The position numbers were made by a program, and so were the translations under genes. The notes under the pieces were generated by a model. The model did not search any database, was not told where the DNA came from, and was given only the letters and a program-made list of their open reading frames with translations. A stretch of 64,000 bases of DNA from Lysobacterales bacterium (GTDB lineage Bacteria; Pseudomonadota; Gammaproteobacteria; Xanthomonadales; Xanthomonadaceae), in the NCBI GenBank assembly GCA_016718605.1, contig JADKCY010000003.1, positions 434,001-498,000 of the forward strand. Direction: 5' to 3'. This document shows positions 1 to 9,214 of the stretch, piece after piece; the stretch's first letter is position 1; each line of letters opens with the position of its first letter.

Positions 1-1
1 G

Positions 2-193
2 CCCGGCATGCTGTCGCGCATCAACGAGATCTTCTCGCGCGAGAACGTCAATATCGACGGTCAGTACCTGCAGACCGATCCCAGCATCGGTTATGTGGTG
101 ATTGATGTGACCACAACACGTGAGCGCTTACAGGTGTTGAAGGACGCACTCAACGAGATTCCCGGCACCTTGCGGACACGCGTGCTGTACTGA
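2..193 (+). CDS. serA: D-3-phosphoglycerate dehydrogenase, C-terminal end (partial)
   Basis: Only the last 63 codons are in the window; the reading frame is open to the left edge. The visible part is the C-terminal ACT regulatory domain that binds serine in SerA, the first enzyme of serine biosynthesis (3-phosphoglycerate to 3-phosphohydroxypyruvate). The fragments NIDGQYLQT and GYVVIDV and the ending IPGTLRTRVLY match the E. coli type SerA tail (QYLQT, GYVVIDI, IPGTIRARLLY). It converges on dnaE2 with 48 bases between the stop codons, and no clear terminator hairpin is visible there. Any ATG inside the fragment is internal, not a real start. Confidence 0.9.
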   Translation, partial: PGMLSRINEIFSRENVNIDGQYLQTDPSIGYVVIDVTTTRERLQVLKDALNEIPGTLRTRVLY

Positions 194-241
194 ACTCAAC
201 AGTTTTCGGGCCGCTGGCGGACACTGTCATTGTCGATCTGC

Positions 242-3200
242 TCAATGGAAGTCCCGACTGCTGGCCCGCAGGCTCTGCATGAGCGGGCTACCGTTGTGCA
301 GGCGCTTGGCGATGACGTGCTGGACGCCATCTTTGCGTTCGATATGTCCATCGACGATCAGCAATCGTGACTCCAGCAGAATCCGCCGCTGGCGTTCGGC
401 CAGTTCGCGCCAGACCACCACATTGACCATGCCGTGTTCATCTTCCAGGGTGAGAAAGGTGACGCCGCCGGCAGTTGATGGCCGTTGTCGCAGACGCACC
501 CAGCCAGCGGCACGGACAGGATGTCCATGGGGAAGCACTTCCAGTTCCCGTGCGCTATGGCAACGCCGCTGCCGCAACGCCTCGCGCAACAGCTTGAGCG
601 GATGCGGCCCGAGCGTAAGGCCGGTCAAGGCGTAGTCCGCTTCCAGCTTTTCGGCAACGTGAGGCAAGGGCAAGCTCGGCGTGCACTCGTGTGAATCCCC
701 CACGCCGGAAAACAGCGGCAGGCCATTCTCGATACCGGTCACTGCCCAGCGCGCTTTGCGGCGCTGCCCAGCCAATGATTTGAGCGCGCCGCAATCCGCC
801 AGCAGAGCACGCTGCCGTTGATCCAGTCCAAGGTGCTGACACAGCGCCGCAACGCTCTCAAAGCCGGTCGCAGGACGCGTCCGTACCAAGTGCTCGGCAA
901 CCGCTTGCGGAAATCCTTGCAACAAACGCAGACCCAACTGCACGGCCAGCTCACCATGGCGATCACATACCAGCGTGCAATCCCACTCACTGCGCTGGAC
1001 ATCAATGGCAAGCACGGATACGCCGTGACGGCGCACATCCTGTACCAGTTGGTCGGGGCTGTAGAAACCCATGGGCTGGCTGTTGATCAAGGCACAGGCA
1101 AAAGCCGCTGGATGATGGCATTTCAGCCAGCAACTGACATAGGTGATCAGCGCAAAACTGGCCGCGTGGGATTCGGGAAAACCGTAGCTGCCAAAGCCCT
1201 TGATCTGCTCGAACAACCGCTCCGCAAAGGCATCGCTGTAGCCGTTTGCACGCATGCCTTGCAACAGTCGCTCACGATGCGGCTCCAAACCACCGCGGCG
1301 TGACCACGCCGCCATCGAGCGACGCAATGCATCTGCTTCGCCTGCACTGTAGTCGGCCGCAAGAATGGCGAGCTGCATGACCTGCTCTTGGAACAATGGC
1401 ACGCCCAGCGTTCGCTCAAACACCGCATGCAATGCAGGCGGGTAGTCGATGGGCTCCTCGCCATTCCGACGCCGCAAATAGGGATGCACCATGTCGCCCT
1501 GGATCGGCCCGGGTCGGACGATGGCGACTTCGATCACCAAGTCGTAGAAGCAGCGCGGCCTGAGACGCGGCAGCATGGCCATCTGTGCGCGCGATTCGAT
1601 CTGGAATACGCCGATGGTGTCGGCGCGGCCAATCATGTCGTACGTAAGCACATCATCGGGCGGAATGGTCGCCATGCTGAAGTCACCACACCCATGCTGG
1701 CGCAACAAGTCGAAGCACTTGCGTACGGCACTGAGCATGCCAAGCGCCAGACAATCGACCTTGAGCAAGCCGAGCGTATCGAGATCATCCTTGTCCCACT
1801 GGATGACCGTGCGCCCTTCCATCGCGGCATTTTCGACCGGCACCAAGGTATGCAAAGGATGTTCTGAAATCACGAATCCACCCGGATGTTGCGACAGATG
1901 GCGCGGGAATCCGATCAACTCCGATACGCAGGCGATCAGGCGCCGCATCAGTGGCGTCTCTGGATCAAATCCACGCTCGCGCAAATAGTCCGGATGCGGT
2001 GGTCGATCCCCCCAGCGATCCATGCTGCGCGCCAGTTCATCGATCTGATCGGGTGCAAACCCAAGCACTTTCGCGACTTCGCGCATGGCACTGCGGCCAC
2101 GCCAGGAAATCGCCACGGCAGTCAACGCCGCGCGCGCTCGTCCATAGCGGGAGAACACGTACTGCAAGACCTCCTCGCGTCGCTCATGCTCGAAGTCGAT
2201 ATCGATATCCGGCGGCTCGTTGCGCTCGCGTGAAACAAATCGCTCGAACAACAGATTGATCCGTGTCGGGTCAACCTCGGTCACCCCCAAGGCAAAACAC
2301 ACCGCGGAATTGGCTGCCGATCCACGCCCCTGACACAAGATGCCGCGCTGACGCGCAAAGCGAACCAGATCCTGCACCGTGAGGAAGTAGGCGGCATAAC
2401 CCAGTTCGGCAATCAAGCTCAACTCGTGTTCCAGTTGGGCGGTCACTTTTTCCGGCACACCGGCTGGCCAACGCCACTGTGCACCTTGCCAGGTCAGATG
2501 CCGCAACCAGACATCCGCGGTGAAACCCGCGGGCACGACTTCCTGCGGATAGCAGTAACGCAAGCTGTCGAGCTGGAACTGGCATTGCTCCGCCAAACGA
2601 AGGGTTTCTGCCAGTGCATCGGCAGGATAGATCGCCGTCAATGCCTGCCGCGTGCGCAAATGGCGCTCGCCATTCGGAAACAGCCGGAACCCGGCTTCTG
2701 TCAGTGTGGTGTGGTGCCGGATGGCGGTCAGCACGTCCTGCAAAGCACGCCGACGTCGCACATGCATGTGGACATCGCCAGCGGCCAGCAAAGGCCAGCG
2801 CAAACGCATCGCACATTGCCGCAGGTGCGCCAGACGAGCCGCATCATCGGTACCGTGGTGACACTCCAGTGCCATCCAGACGTGCGCAGCGGCAAATTCC
2901 TGCAACCACATCGGCGGCATCAGTTCGTCACTGGTCTGTGCGGGCGGCAACCACAACAAGCGAATGCCGTCGCCAAGGGCCTGCACATCCTCAATACAAG
3001 CCCGGTACTGACCTTTGCTGGCGCGGCGTCGTGCGGTGGTGATCAGGTGGCACAGGTCGACGTAACCCGAGGCATCCGCCACCAGTAGGACCAGACGCGT
3101 CCCGTCCTCGATGCACAGTTCGCTACCGATGATCAAAGGCACGCCCGTACGTCGACTGGCCTCGAACGCACGCACGATGCCCGCCAGCGAGCATTCGTCG

Positions 3201-3322
3201 GTAATGGCTAGAGCGCGATAACCCAAGGCCTTGGCGCGATCAAACAGCTCATCCGGCGTGGATGCACCGCGCTGAAAGGAAAAAGCCGACAAACAATGCA
3301 GCTCGGCATAATCTGGCCACAT
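242..3322 (-). CDS. dnaE2: Error-prone DNA polymerase DnaE2/ImuC
   Basis: 1026 aa C-family polymerase that carries out SOS-induced translesion synthesis together with ImuA and ImuB. An N-terminal PHP domain (about residues 5-200) opens with YAELHCLSAFSF. The polymerase core shows QGRGSAANS (331-339) and the catalytic aspartates of PDIDIDF (371-377). A C-terminal OB fold lies near residues 950-985. The short length and the cassette context separate it from replicative DnaE (about 1160 aa). The ATG overlaps the imuB stop by one base (TGATG), so the two are translationally coupled. It is the last gene of lexA-imuA-imuB-dnaE2 and should be derepressed when LexA is cleaved. Confidence 0.95.
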   Translation of the reverse strand: MWPDYAELHCLSAFSFQRGASTPDELFDRAKALGYRALAITDECSLAGIVRAFEASRRTGVPLIIGSELCIEDGTRLVLLVADASGYVDLCHLITTARRRASKGQYRACIEDVQALGDGIRLLWLPPAQTSDELMPPMWLQEFAAAHVWMALECHHGTDDAARLAHLRQCAMRLRWPLLAAGDVHMHVRRRRALQDVLTAIRHHTTLTEAGFRLFPNGERHLRTRQALTAIYPADALAETLRLAEQCQFQLDSLRYCYPQEVVPAGFTADVWLRHLTWQGAQWRWPAGVPEKVTAQLEHELSLIAELGYAAYFLTVQDLVRFARQRGILCQGRGSAANSAVCFALGVTEVDPTRINLLFERFVSRERNEPPDIDIDFEHERREEVLQYVFSRYGRARAALTAVAISWRGRSAMREVAKVLGFAPDQIDELARSMDRWGDRPPHPDYLRERGFDPETPLMRRLIACVSELIGFPRHLSQHPGGFVISEHPLHTLVPVENAAMEGRTVIQWDKDDLDTLGLLKVDCLALGMLSAVRKCFDLLRQHGCGDFSMATIPPDDVLTYDMIGRADTIGVFQIESRAQMAMLPRLRPRCFYDLVIEVAIVRPGPIQGDMVHPYLRRRNGEEPIDYPPALHAVFERTLGVPLFQEQVMQLAILAADYSAGEADALRRSMAAWSRRGGLEPHRERLLQGMRANGYSDAFAERLFEQIKGFGSYGFPESHAASFALITYVSCWLKCHHPAAFACALINSQPMGFYSPDQLVQDVRRHGVSVLAIDVQRSEWDCTLVCDRHGELAVQLGLRLLQGFPQAVAEHLVRTRPATGFESVAALCQHLGLDQRQRALLADCGALKSLAGQRRKARWAVTGIENGLPLFSGVGDSHECTPSLPLPHVAEKLEADYALTGLTLGPHPLKLLREALRQRRCHSARELEVLPHGHPVRAAGWVRLRQRPSTAGGVTFLTLEDEHGMVNVVVWRELAERQRRILLESRLLIVDGHIERKDGVQHVIAKRLHNGSPLMQSLRASSRDFH

Positions 3323-4740
3323 CAGGCAAACCAGCCATGCAACATGTACGGGCCGCGCTCGCCCGGCGCACAGAACACCCAGGCCTGCTGCCCCGCCGCT
3401 GTCTCGACACGGTAATAGTCACGGCGCACATCCGCACCATCCCACCAACCGCTCTCGATCCGCTCCGGGCCACTCACTATCTGCACGACCCGCTCGCGCA
3501 GCGGTATCGGTGCTGACAACAACCAGGCCGGTCGTGCCTGCTCTGGCGGCGCGACCACCTTCGACGGCACATGCGGCAAAGTGGCAAGTTCGGGACGATG
3601 CTCCGCGCGCAACCCTACGCCCTGTACCGATGCATCGCCCAAGCGAGCACGCAGGCGTTCGCGCAATTGCGGCCAAGTCAGTGTCTGTTGTGACCGATTG
3701 TCAAACAGATCGTGCGCGCCTGGCACAAACGGCGGCAGATGGGTCACCCGCAAACGCAAACCACGCACGGGTGCGGGACACTCCGCCCGTTCCAGTCGAG
3801 TCCGCGCCAACTCGAACAGCCGCGCCGAATCACGCTCCGGACTGAGCAAGCCCACCTCGACATGGGTCTGAGGCCGGCCCTCATGGTCCAGATACAAACT
3901 CAACTGCTGTGCACCGCCATCGCGTGCAGACAGAAACAACGCCAGATCATCGATCAGACGTCGCAAAGGAAATGCCAGCGCAAGATGGGATTCCACCTCG
4001 GCATCAAACTCGATCCGCGCATCGAACTGCTCGAGTGGGTGGTAATAGCGCACTGGCGTCGGCAGCAGACCGCGCATCCGGTCCAGCTGCAGCAACACCT
4101 GTGGCGATGTCCGTCGCGCCAGACCGTCGCGCGGCAAATCGAAGACTTGGCGTAATTGACGCAAGCCCAAACGCTGCAGACTGAGCACGCTGGCAGCATC
4201 CAGGCCAGCCCGATGCACTGGCAGGCAACCCAAGGCGGCCTGAAGTCGACTGGCATCGACGCCCCAACCATCGAACTCATCACCCGCCATGGCGAGCACA
4301 TGAGCCGCCGTGGGATACGGTGCCGCACACAATCGGTGGGTGATCCCCCACGCCTGCAGTTCATCACGCAAGCGCGCCTGCAGCTCAGGCCATTCTCCAA
4401 ACAAACGTCGACTGCGGCCGATCTCCAACACCACTGCCTCGGAAAAATCGGTGCTGACTTGCGCACTGAAACGGTATGCCCAGGCAGCAATCCTCTGTCG
4501 CAATTGCTCCGTCGTTACCGGATCAAAGGGATGCAACTGCACCTGCGGACACAAGGCCTGTGCACTGGCCAATGGCATCCCCATGCTCAAGCCAAATCCT
4601 TGCGCAGCCACATTGACCGCGTGCAGCACCCGGCGTTGTATCGGCCCAGTCAGCAATGCCAAAGGCTGTGCGGGGTTCTCCATCTCGCGTTGACGCTTGT
4701 CCAGCGCCAGTTGCGGCAAGCCGATGCACGCCCACTCCAT
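3322..4740 (-). CDS. imuB: ImuB, inactive Y-family polymerase-like subunit
   Basis: 472 aa DinB/UmuC-like protein. In this family ImuB has lost catalytic acidic residues and serves as the hub joining ImuC to the beta clamp and ImuA. The N-terminus WACIGLPQLALD is typical of ImuB and lacks the catalytic DxD of true Y-family polymerases; a QLDRMRGLLP segment and a little-finger region follow. A purine-rich stretch (GAGAGAAG) precedes the ATG. There are 9 bases between the imuA stop and this start, and the stop overlaps the dnaE2 start. Family assignment is firm; loss of catalysis is inferred from family knowledge. Confidence 0.92.
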   Translation of the reverse strand: MEWACIGLPQLALDKRQREMENPAQPLALLTGPIQRRVLHAVNVAAQGFGLSMGMPLASAQALCPQVQLHPFDPVTTEQLRQRIAAWAYRFSAQVSTDFSEAVVLEIGRSRRLFGEWPELQARLRDELQAWGITHRLCAAPYPTAAHVLAMAGDEFDGWGVDASRLQAALGCLPVHRAGLDAASVLSLQRLGLRQLRQVFDLPRDGLARRTSPQVLLQLDRMRGLLPTPVRYYHPLEQFDARIEFDAEVESHLALAFPLRRLIDDLALFLSARDGGAQQLSLYLDHEGRPQTHVEVGLLSPERDSARLFELARTRLERAECPAPVRGLRLRVTHLPPFVPGAHDLFDNRSQQTLTWPQLRERLRARLGDASVQGVGLRAEHRPELATLPHVPSKVVAPPEQARPAWLLSAPIPLRERVVQIVSGPERIESGWWDGADVRRDYYRVETAAGQQAWVFCAPGERGPYMLHGWFA

Positions 4741-4749
4741 GGTCTTCTC

Positions 4750-5385
4750 TCAGACCAACCGCAAACGTTGACCCGCCCAGCCACCACGGCACTTGAGCAC
4801 CTGCACTTCCGCCGGGCGAACATGCAGTTGCAGGCGCAATGCCGCAGGCGATGGGTTGTGTGCCGCCTGTATCGAGCGGAACAAAAACCCAGGGCACTGA
4901 CCACTTTCAGCCGCCACTTGCAAACGTCGCAATGCACGATCATCAGCCCATTGCGGCCAGCACACGACGGCGCGGCAAGCACCGGATCGCAAACATTGTT
5001 CGGCGGCCCACAACGCTTGCCGATCCGATTTGTCCAAGCTGCGTTCGTTACCAACGTGTGGCCTGATCACCTGCAGACTGTCCAAAGACACCCCTGCGGC
5101 ATGCCACGCCGGCGCCAGCAAGGCGTACGGTGGTGCGATCAGCACAACAGGCCCCTGCTGGGAGAGATGCGCCAGACTCGGCCACAACAGCCGCAATTCG
5201 CCGACGCCATCGAGCGGCAGCAGGATTTCGGTCAACGCTGCCGCAGGCCAGCCACCACCGGGCAAAATGTCATCAAGTGCAGCCCACCCAGTAGGCAATT
5301 GCGCACCGGATGATACCCGTGGCGTACGCCCTCGCCAGACGTGTCGGCCATCAATCCACGGCTCCAACACTGGCTGCGTATTCAT
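4750..5385 (-). CDS. imuA: ImuA, RecA-like SOS mutagenesis protein
   Basis: 211 aa with the chosen start. It resembles the RecA/SulA-like ImuA proteins that accompany ImuB and ImuC: GWAALDDILPGGGWP is the usual signature near residues 30-45, followed by a degenerate RecA core with a run of hydrophobic strands (GPVVLIAPP). An earlier in-frame ATG at 5409 would add eight residues, but the ATG at 5385 gives the classic ATGA four-base overlap with the lexA stop and the expected MNTQPVLEPW start. It is the second gene of the mutasome operon, controlled from the lexA promoter. Confidence 0.88.
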   Translation of the reverse strand: MNTQPVLEPWIDGRHVWRGRTPRVSSGAQLPTGWAALDDILPGGGWPAAALTEILLPLDGVGELRLLWPSLAHLSQQGPVVLIAPPYALLAPAWHAAGVSLDSLQVIRPHVGNERSLDKSDRQALWAAEQCLRSGACRAVVCWPQWADDRALRRLQVAAESGQCPGFLFRSIQAAHNPSPAALRLQLHVRPAEVQVLKCRGGWAGQRLRLV

Positions 5386-6008
5386 GCCCCCGGCCTCAAC
5401 AAGCCGCAATAAATGCCCTCGATGGCGAAGTCCGCATCGGGGGGCACATCGATCGGGGCGAAATCCGGGTTGCGCGGCAGTAGCCGTAGCCGATCCGGCA
5501 ACCGCTGCAGACGCTTGATGGTGATCTCGCCATCGATGCGCACGACCACGATCTCGCCCGAGCCGGCATCCATCGCACGCTTCACCGCGACCAGATCACC
5601 ATCGAGGATGCCTTCGTCACGCATCGACTCGCCGACCACACGCAAGAGGTAATCCGGACGCGGGGAAAAGCAGTTCAAATCCAGCCAGCGCGCTTCATCC
5701 GAGTCCAGATCCACCGCCGCACCCATCGGCAACCCCGCTGCGACACGTCCCAGAATAGGCAAGCGCACGGTCTCCGCCTGTGTCGAGAGCTGACTGCCCC
5801 GCTTGAGCAAGCGAATACCGCGCGATTTACCCGCCGCACGCTCGATATGACCAGCAACTTCCAGCGCACGCAGGTGATAGCTGGCCGTGGCGTTCTGCTT
5901 GAAGCCGAAGGCGGCGCAGATTTCCAGTTGGGTGGGCGGACGGCCTTGTTGATCGAGGCAAGACTCGATGAAGGTCAGGATGTCGTGTTGCTGGCTTGAA
6001 AGTCGCAT
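5382..6008 (-). CDS. lexA: LexA repressor (cassette-associated copy)
   Basis: 208 aa SOS repressor. It has an N-terminal winged helix (MRLSSQQHDILTFIES, PPTQLEICAAFGF), a self-cleavage site around RVAAGLP, the catalytic serine in GESMRDEG and the catalytic lysine in GEITIKRL. The C-terminus FAIEGIYCGLLRPGA is typical of Xanthomonas-type LexA. Xanthomonads often carry two LexA proteins, one at recA and one heading the imuA-imuB-dnaE2 cassette; by position this is the second type. The start codon touches an 18-bp palindrome that is the likely autoregulatory operator, leaving no room for a Shine-Dalgarno sequence. Confidence 0.93.
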   Translation of the reverse strand: MRLSSQQHDILTFIESCLDQQGRPPTQLEICAAFGFKQNATASYHLRALEVAGHIERAAGKSRGIRLLKRGSQLSTQAETVRLPILGRVAAGLPMGAAVDLDSDEARWLDLNCFSPRPDYLLRVVGESMRDEGILDGDLVAVKRAMDAGSGEIVVVRIDGEITIKRLQRLPDRLRLLPRNPDFAPIDVPPDADFAIEGIYCGLLRPGA

Positions 6009-6042
6009 TGACTAATAATAGTCAAAATGGACTGGTCTGCCA
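6008..6042 (-). promoter_or_regulatory. Probable LexA operator and promoter of the lexA-imuA-imuB-dnaE2 operon
   Basis: Positions 6008-6025 form the palindrome TTGACTAATAATAGTCAA (7-bp arms, 4-bp centre), related in layout to the TTAG-AT-rich-CTAA boxes known from Xanthomonas LexA. On the minus strand its centre contains TATTAT (6015-6020), a -10-like hexamer placed 6 nt before the A of the lexA ATG at 6008. A very weak -35 candidate, TGGCAG, lies at 6037-6042. LexA bound here would cover the -10 and the start codon. The palindrome is seen directly; LexA binding and the leaderless start are inferred. Confidence 0.72.
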
Positions 6043-6082
6043 CCACCGCGTGTCACTTGGCGACAAGCGGCACAAAAGCAAC

Positions 6083-6120
6083 GTAAAAACGCCCGCGGGA
6101 AGTTCCCCTTCCCGCGGGCG
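6083..6120 (-). terminator. Rho-independent terminator of ppnN
   Basis: Perfect 13-bp GC-rich stem (6090-6102 paired with 6108-6120) with a 5-nt loop. On the minus strand it is followed by a U-rich tract (complement of the A-run at 6085-6089). It lies 36 bases beyond the ppnN stop and insulates the lexA operon. Confidence 0.85.
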
Positions 6121-6156
6121 ATCCTCGTTCATTGCCTCGGATAGGTCGGCCGTTCC

Positions 6157-7521
6157 TCAACCCAAACGGTAGCAAGGCTTGTATTCGCCGCTCATTTTCA
6201 TCCGCGACTGCGCCACAAACGACCGTAGCAAGGCATCCAGCGCCTCCATGATCGCGGGCTCGCCATTGATTACATAAGGACCAAACTGCTCAATGGCCCG
6301 CATGCCGTCCTCTTTGACATTGCCCGCCACGATGCCAGAAAAAGCTCGACGCAGATCTGCCGCCAACAGATGTGCGGGTTGCTCGCGGTGCAACTTGAGC
6401 GAGGCCATGTTTTCGTGGGTCGGTGCGAAGGGATGCTGAAATTCCGGCTGGATTTTCAGCGTCCAATTGAAGAAGAACGCGTCCTTGGTATCCAGCCGAT
6501 GCTCGCGCACCTTCTGCAGACCACGCTCCATGGCGCGCGCCACTTCGCGTGGCTCATCGACGATGATGCGATAGCGCTCCGCCACCGAATCCCCCAAGGT
6601 CAACTTGAGGAAGTGGTCGATTTGTTCGAAGTAGGTCGATGATTCCTTGGGCCCGGTCAGGATCAATGGGAACGGCAAGCCTGCGTTGTCAGGGTGCAAC
6701 AGGATGCCGAGCATGTAGAGGATTTCCTCTGCCGTGCCGACACCACCTGGAAACACGATGATGCCGTGCCCCATGCGCACAAAGGCTTCGAGGCGTTTCT
6801 CGATGTCCGGCATGATCACCAGATGATTGACGATCGGATTGGGCGACTCGGCCGCGATGATGCCGGGCTCGGTGATGCCGATGTAGCGATTGTTGCGGCG
6901 CCGCTGCTTGGCATGCGCAATCGTCGCGCCCTTCATCGGCCCCTTCATCGCACCGGGCCCACAACCGGTGCAGATATCGAGGTCACGCAAACCCAGTTCG
7001 TAACCTACACGCTTGGTGTATTCGTATTCCAGTCGGGCAATCGAGTGACCACCCCAGCACACGACCAGATTCGGTTCCATGTGCGGCGTCAGCACACGCG
7101 CATTGCGCAGTATCTCGAACACCGCGTTGGTAATGTCGTGCGAGTCATCAAGGTTGTAACGACCACTGGCTTGAATCTCGGTGGCGGTGTAAGCGATATC
7201 GCGCACGACTGCGAACAACAGCTCAGCCACGCCAACAATCAATCGACCATCGACAAAAGCCTGAGCTGGGGCATGACTCAGTTCCAGCCGGATACCACGA
7301 TCCTGCTGCTGCACCTGGATGTCATAGTCGGGATAGCGCTCCAGTGCGGCGCGTGGGTCATCACTGGCACTGCCACTGGTGAGCACCGCCAGCGAACAAC
7401 GGCGCAACAATTCATGCAAGCCACCTTTCGAAGCATCACGCAGTCGACTGACTTCGCTGCGCGAGAGAACATCAAGACCACCGCGCGGAGACACGCGCGC
7501 ATTGACGGTTGTTGGATTCAT
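6157..7521 (-). CDS. ppnN: Pyrimidine/purine nucleotide 5'-monophosphate nucleosidase (PpnN/YgdH)
   Basis: 454 aa, the same length as E. coli YgdH. The central LOG/Rossmann domain has GCGPGAMKGPMKGA (nucleotide-binding loop) and the lysine-decarboxylase-like family motif FPGGVGTAEE. The N-terminal region and the C-terminal extension match PpnN and not the short LOG proteins. PpnN hydrolyses nucleoside monophosphates to base and ribose 5-phosphate and in E. coli is stimulated by (p)ppGpp. It appears monocistronic, with its own terminator downstream and a 246-base gap to hutF upstream. Confidence 0.93.
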   Translation of the reverse strand: MNPTTVNARVSPRGGLDVLSRSEVSRLRDASKGGLHELLRRCSLAVLTSGSASDDPRAALERYPDYDIQVQQQDRGIRLELSHAPAQAFVDGRLIVGVAELLFAVVRDIAYTATEIQASGRYNLDDSHDITNAVFEILRNARVLTPHMEPNLVVCWGGHSIARLEYEYTKRVGYELGLRDLDICTGCGPGAMKGPMKGATIAHAKQRRRNNRYIGITEPGIIAAESPNPIVNHLVIMPDIEKRLEAFVRMGHGIIVFPGGVGTAEEILYMLGILLHPDNAGLPFPLILTGPKESSTYFEQIDHFLKLTLGDSVAERYRIIVDEPREVARAMERGLQKVREHRLDTKDAFFFNWTLKIQPEFQHPFAPTHENMASLKLHREQPAHLLAADLRRAFSGIVAGNVKEDGMRAIEQFGPYVINGEPAIMEALDALLRSFVAQSRMKMSGEYKPCYRLG

Positions 7522-7657
7522 TCACTTTCCTGGATCAATCAAGGGGAACCGAGTGGCCATGTCGCAGCCATGCAGACCCGCACTCGGAAACACGGGCACG
7601 ATGCCGTGCCTACAGGCTCGATTGCCGATGCCATTGGGCAATCCAACCCACGACGCG

Positions 7658-7691
7658 AAAAGAAGCAGACCCTTCTCGCGTGGCCCGCGAG
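7658..7691 (-). terminator. Possible terminator downstream of hutF
   Basis: A 6-bp hairpin CTCGCG/CGCGAG (7675-7680 with 7686-7691, 5-nt loop), followed on the minus strand after a short gap by a T-rich stretch (complement of 7658-7665). It sits 77 bases past the hutF stop. The stem is short and the T-tract is offset, so the call is weak. The rest of 7522-7767 shows no gene. Confidence 0.3.
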
Positions 7692-7767
7692 CATGGCACA
7701 GGTTGGCGGCGGGGTGAAGGCCATAGGCACTCGCACACATCTGCGTCGGCGCTGGCGTAACTTGCCA

Positions 7768-9087
7768 TCAGCGCCAAAGAAGTTGCTGCGCCTGTGCAAA
7801 GCGCCGAGCAATTTCGTCATGCAGGACATGCCGACCGTCGCGCACACGGCACTCGCCATCGATCCAAACCTCACGAATGGCCGACGCGCGCTGGCTGGCG
7901 AATATCCAGCCCGACAGCAGATCGTCCAGTGCCAAGCCGCAGAGCGCAGGATCTTCACCGTCCAGCCGTAACCAGTCGGTCGCCATCGGCACAGGCGCGC
8001 AGCCTGTCGCGGTGGGGCCGGCACGCCACGCATGCGCATACAAAAAGTCCGCCACGCGTGGCTCCGACTGCGAAGCGGCAACCGTCCGCTGCCCTGAATT
8101 CAGACGTTGGCCGTACTCCAACCAGCGCAGCTCCTCCACCACCGAAACCGATATATGACTGTCTGAGCCCACGCCAAAACGGCCACCCGCGGCGATGAAC
8201 TCGGCCAGCGGAAACAGACCGTCGCCAAGATTGGCTTCCGTGCTCGGACACAGCGCTACCACGGCGCCGGACGAGGCAATACCCTGCACTTCTGCTGGGT
8301 CTAGGTGCGTCGCATGCACCAGCGTCCAGTGCCCATCCACCGGCGCATGGTCCAGCAGCCAAGTCACCGGGCGCTGACCGCGCAGGGCAAGGCATTCCTC
8401 TACTTCACCGATCTGCTCAGCGATATGCATGTGAATCGGCGTACCGGATGGCAGTGCGTCCACGAGGCTGCGTAGGGCCGATTCGGGCACAGCGCGCAGA
8501 CTGTGCAGAGCACAACCGACCCGCAAACGCGGCATCTGCAATGATCGCAGCCGCTCAAACAGCTCCCACCATTGCTCCAAACTGTTGTGGAACCGCACCT
8601 GACGAGGGCTGAGTGGACGTGCATCAAAGCCGCCACACTGGTACAACACCGGCAGCAGAGTCAGACGAATCCCGGTCAACTCGGCGGCTTCGATCAAGGC
8701 AAGCGACATGGCCGCCGGATCAGCATAAACGCTGCCATCAGGCTGATGATGCAGATAATGGAATTCGCAGACCGAACCGTAGCCCGCTTGCAACATTTCC
8801 GCGTAGAGCTGTGCCGCCACATCGCGCAGCAGTTCTGGAGAGAAGCGTGCGGCGGCGGCATACATGGTCTCGCGCCAGGTCCAGAAACTGTCGTGACTGT
8901 TTTGACGACGCTCGGCCCGTCCGGCCATCGCGCGTTGAAACGCATGCGAGTGCAGATTCGGCAGCGTAGGCACGTACAGGCTGCGGTCCGAACTGCTGGC
9001 AGCAATTGCCCGCAGGGCCACCGGCAAGCCTTCTGGTGAAAATCGCCGGACCCCTTCGGGCGTCCACAGACTCAACTGAACACTCAT
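7768..9087 (-). CDS. hutF: Formimidoylglutamate deiminase
   Basis: 439 aa amidohydrolase that converts N-formimidoyl-L-glutamate to N-formyl-L-glutamate and ammonia in the five-step histidine degradation route. The metal-binding LPNLHSHAFQRAMAG near the N-terminus, DSFWTWRETMY and EFHYLHH are HutF signatures, and GVGSDSHISVS supplies the C-terminal catalytic aspartate region. The frame is open upstream to 9216, but MSVQLSLWTPEG at 9087 is the natural N-terminus; an alternative ATG lies at 9102, and neither has a strong ribosome site. No other hut gene is in the window. It is divergent from parE with 127 bases between. Confidence 0.88.
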   Translation of the reverse strand: MSVQLSLWTPEGVRRFSPEGLPVALRAIAASSSDRSLYVPTLPNLHSHAFQRAMAGRAERRQNSHDSFWTWRETMYAAAARFSPELLRDVAAQLYAEMLQAGYGSVCEFHYLHHQPDGSVYADPAAMSLALIEAAELTGIRLTLLPVLYQCGGFDARPLSPRQVRFHNSLEQWWELFERLRSLQMPRLRVGCALHSLRAVPESALRSLVDALPSGTPIHMHIAEQIGEVEECLALRGQRPVTWLLDHAPVDGHWTLVHATHLDPAEVQGIASSGAVVALCPSTEANLGDGLFPLAEFIAAGGRFGVGSDSHISVSVVEELRWLEYGQRLNSGQRTVAASQSEPRVADFLYAHAWRAGPTATGCAPVPMATDWLRLDGEDPALCGLALDDLLSGWIFASQRASAIREVWIDGECRVRDGRHVLHDEIARRFAQAQQLLWR

Positions 9088-9214
9088 GATCTGACCGCTC
9101 ATGCATCGACCCGGCGCAGGGTAATGCAAACCGAGCAAGGAATGGCGACGTCGCCCTTGAACGTCTGCGCGTTCTCCCCCATCCTCGCCGACTGGATTTT
9201 GGTTGATAGAGCCC

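Noticed and set aside
4156..5313. 385-codon open frame on the plus strand
   Set aside because: It lies antisense to imuB and imuA, has no recognisable domain, and its Gln/Arg/His-rich composition is that of the complement of GC-rich codons.
6694..7971. 425-codon open frame on the plus strand
   Set aside because: It is antisense to most of ppnN and the hutF 3' end; the opposite-strand proteins are fully conserved and this one matches nothing.
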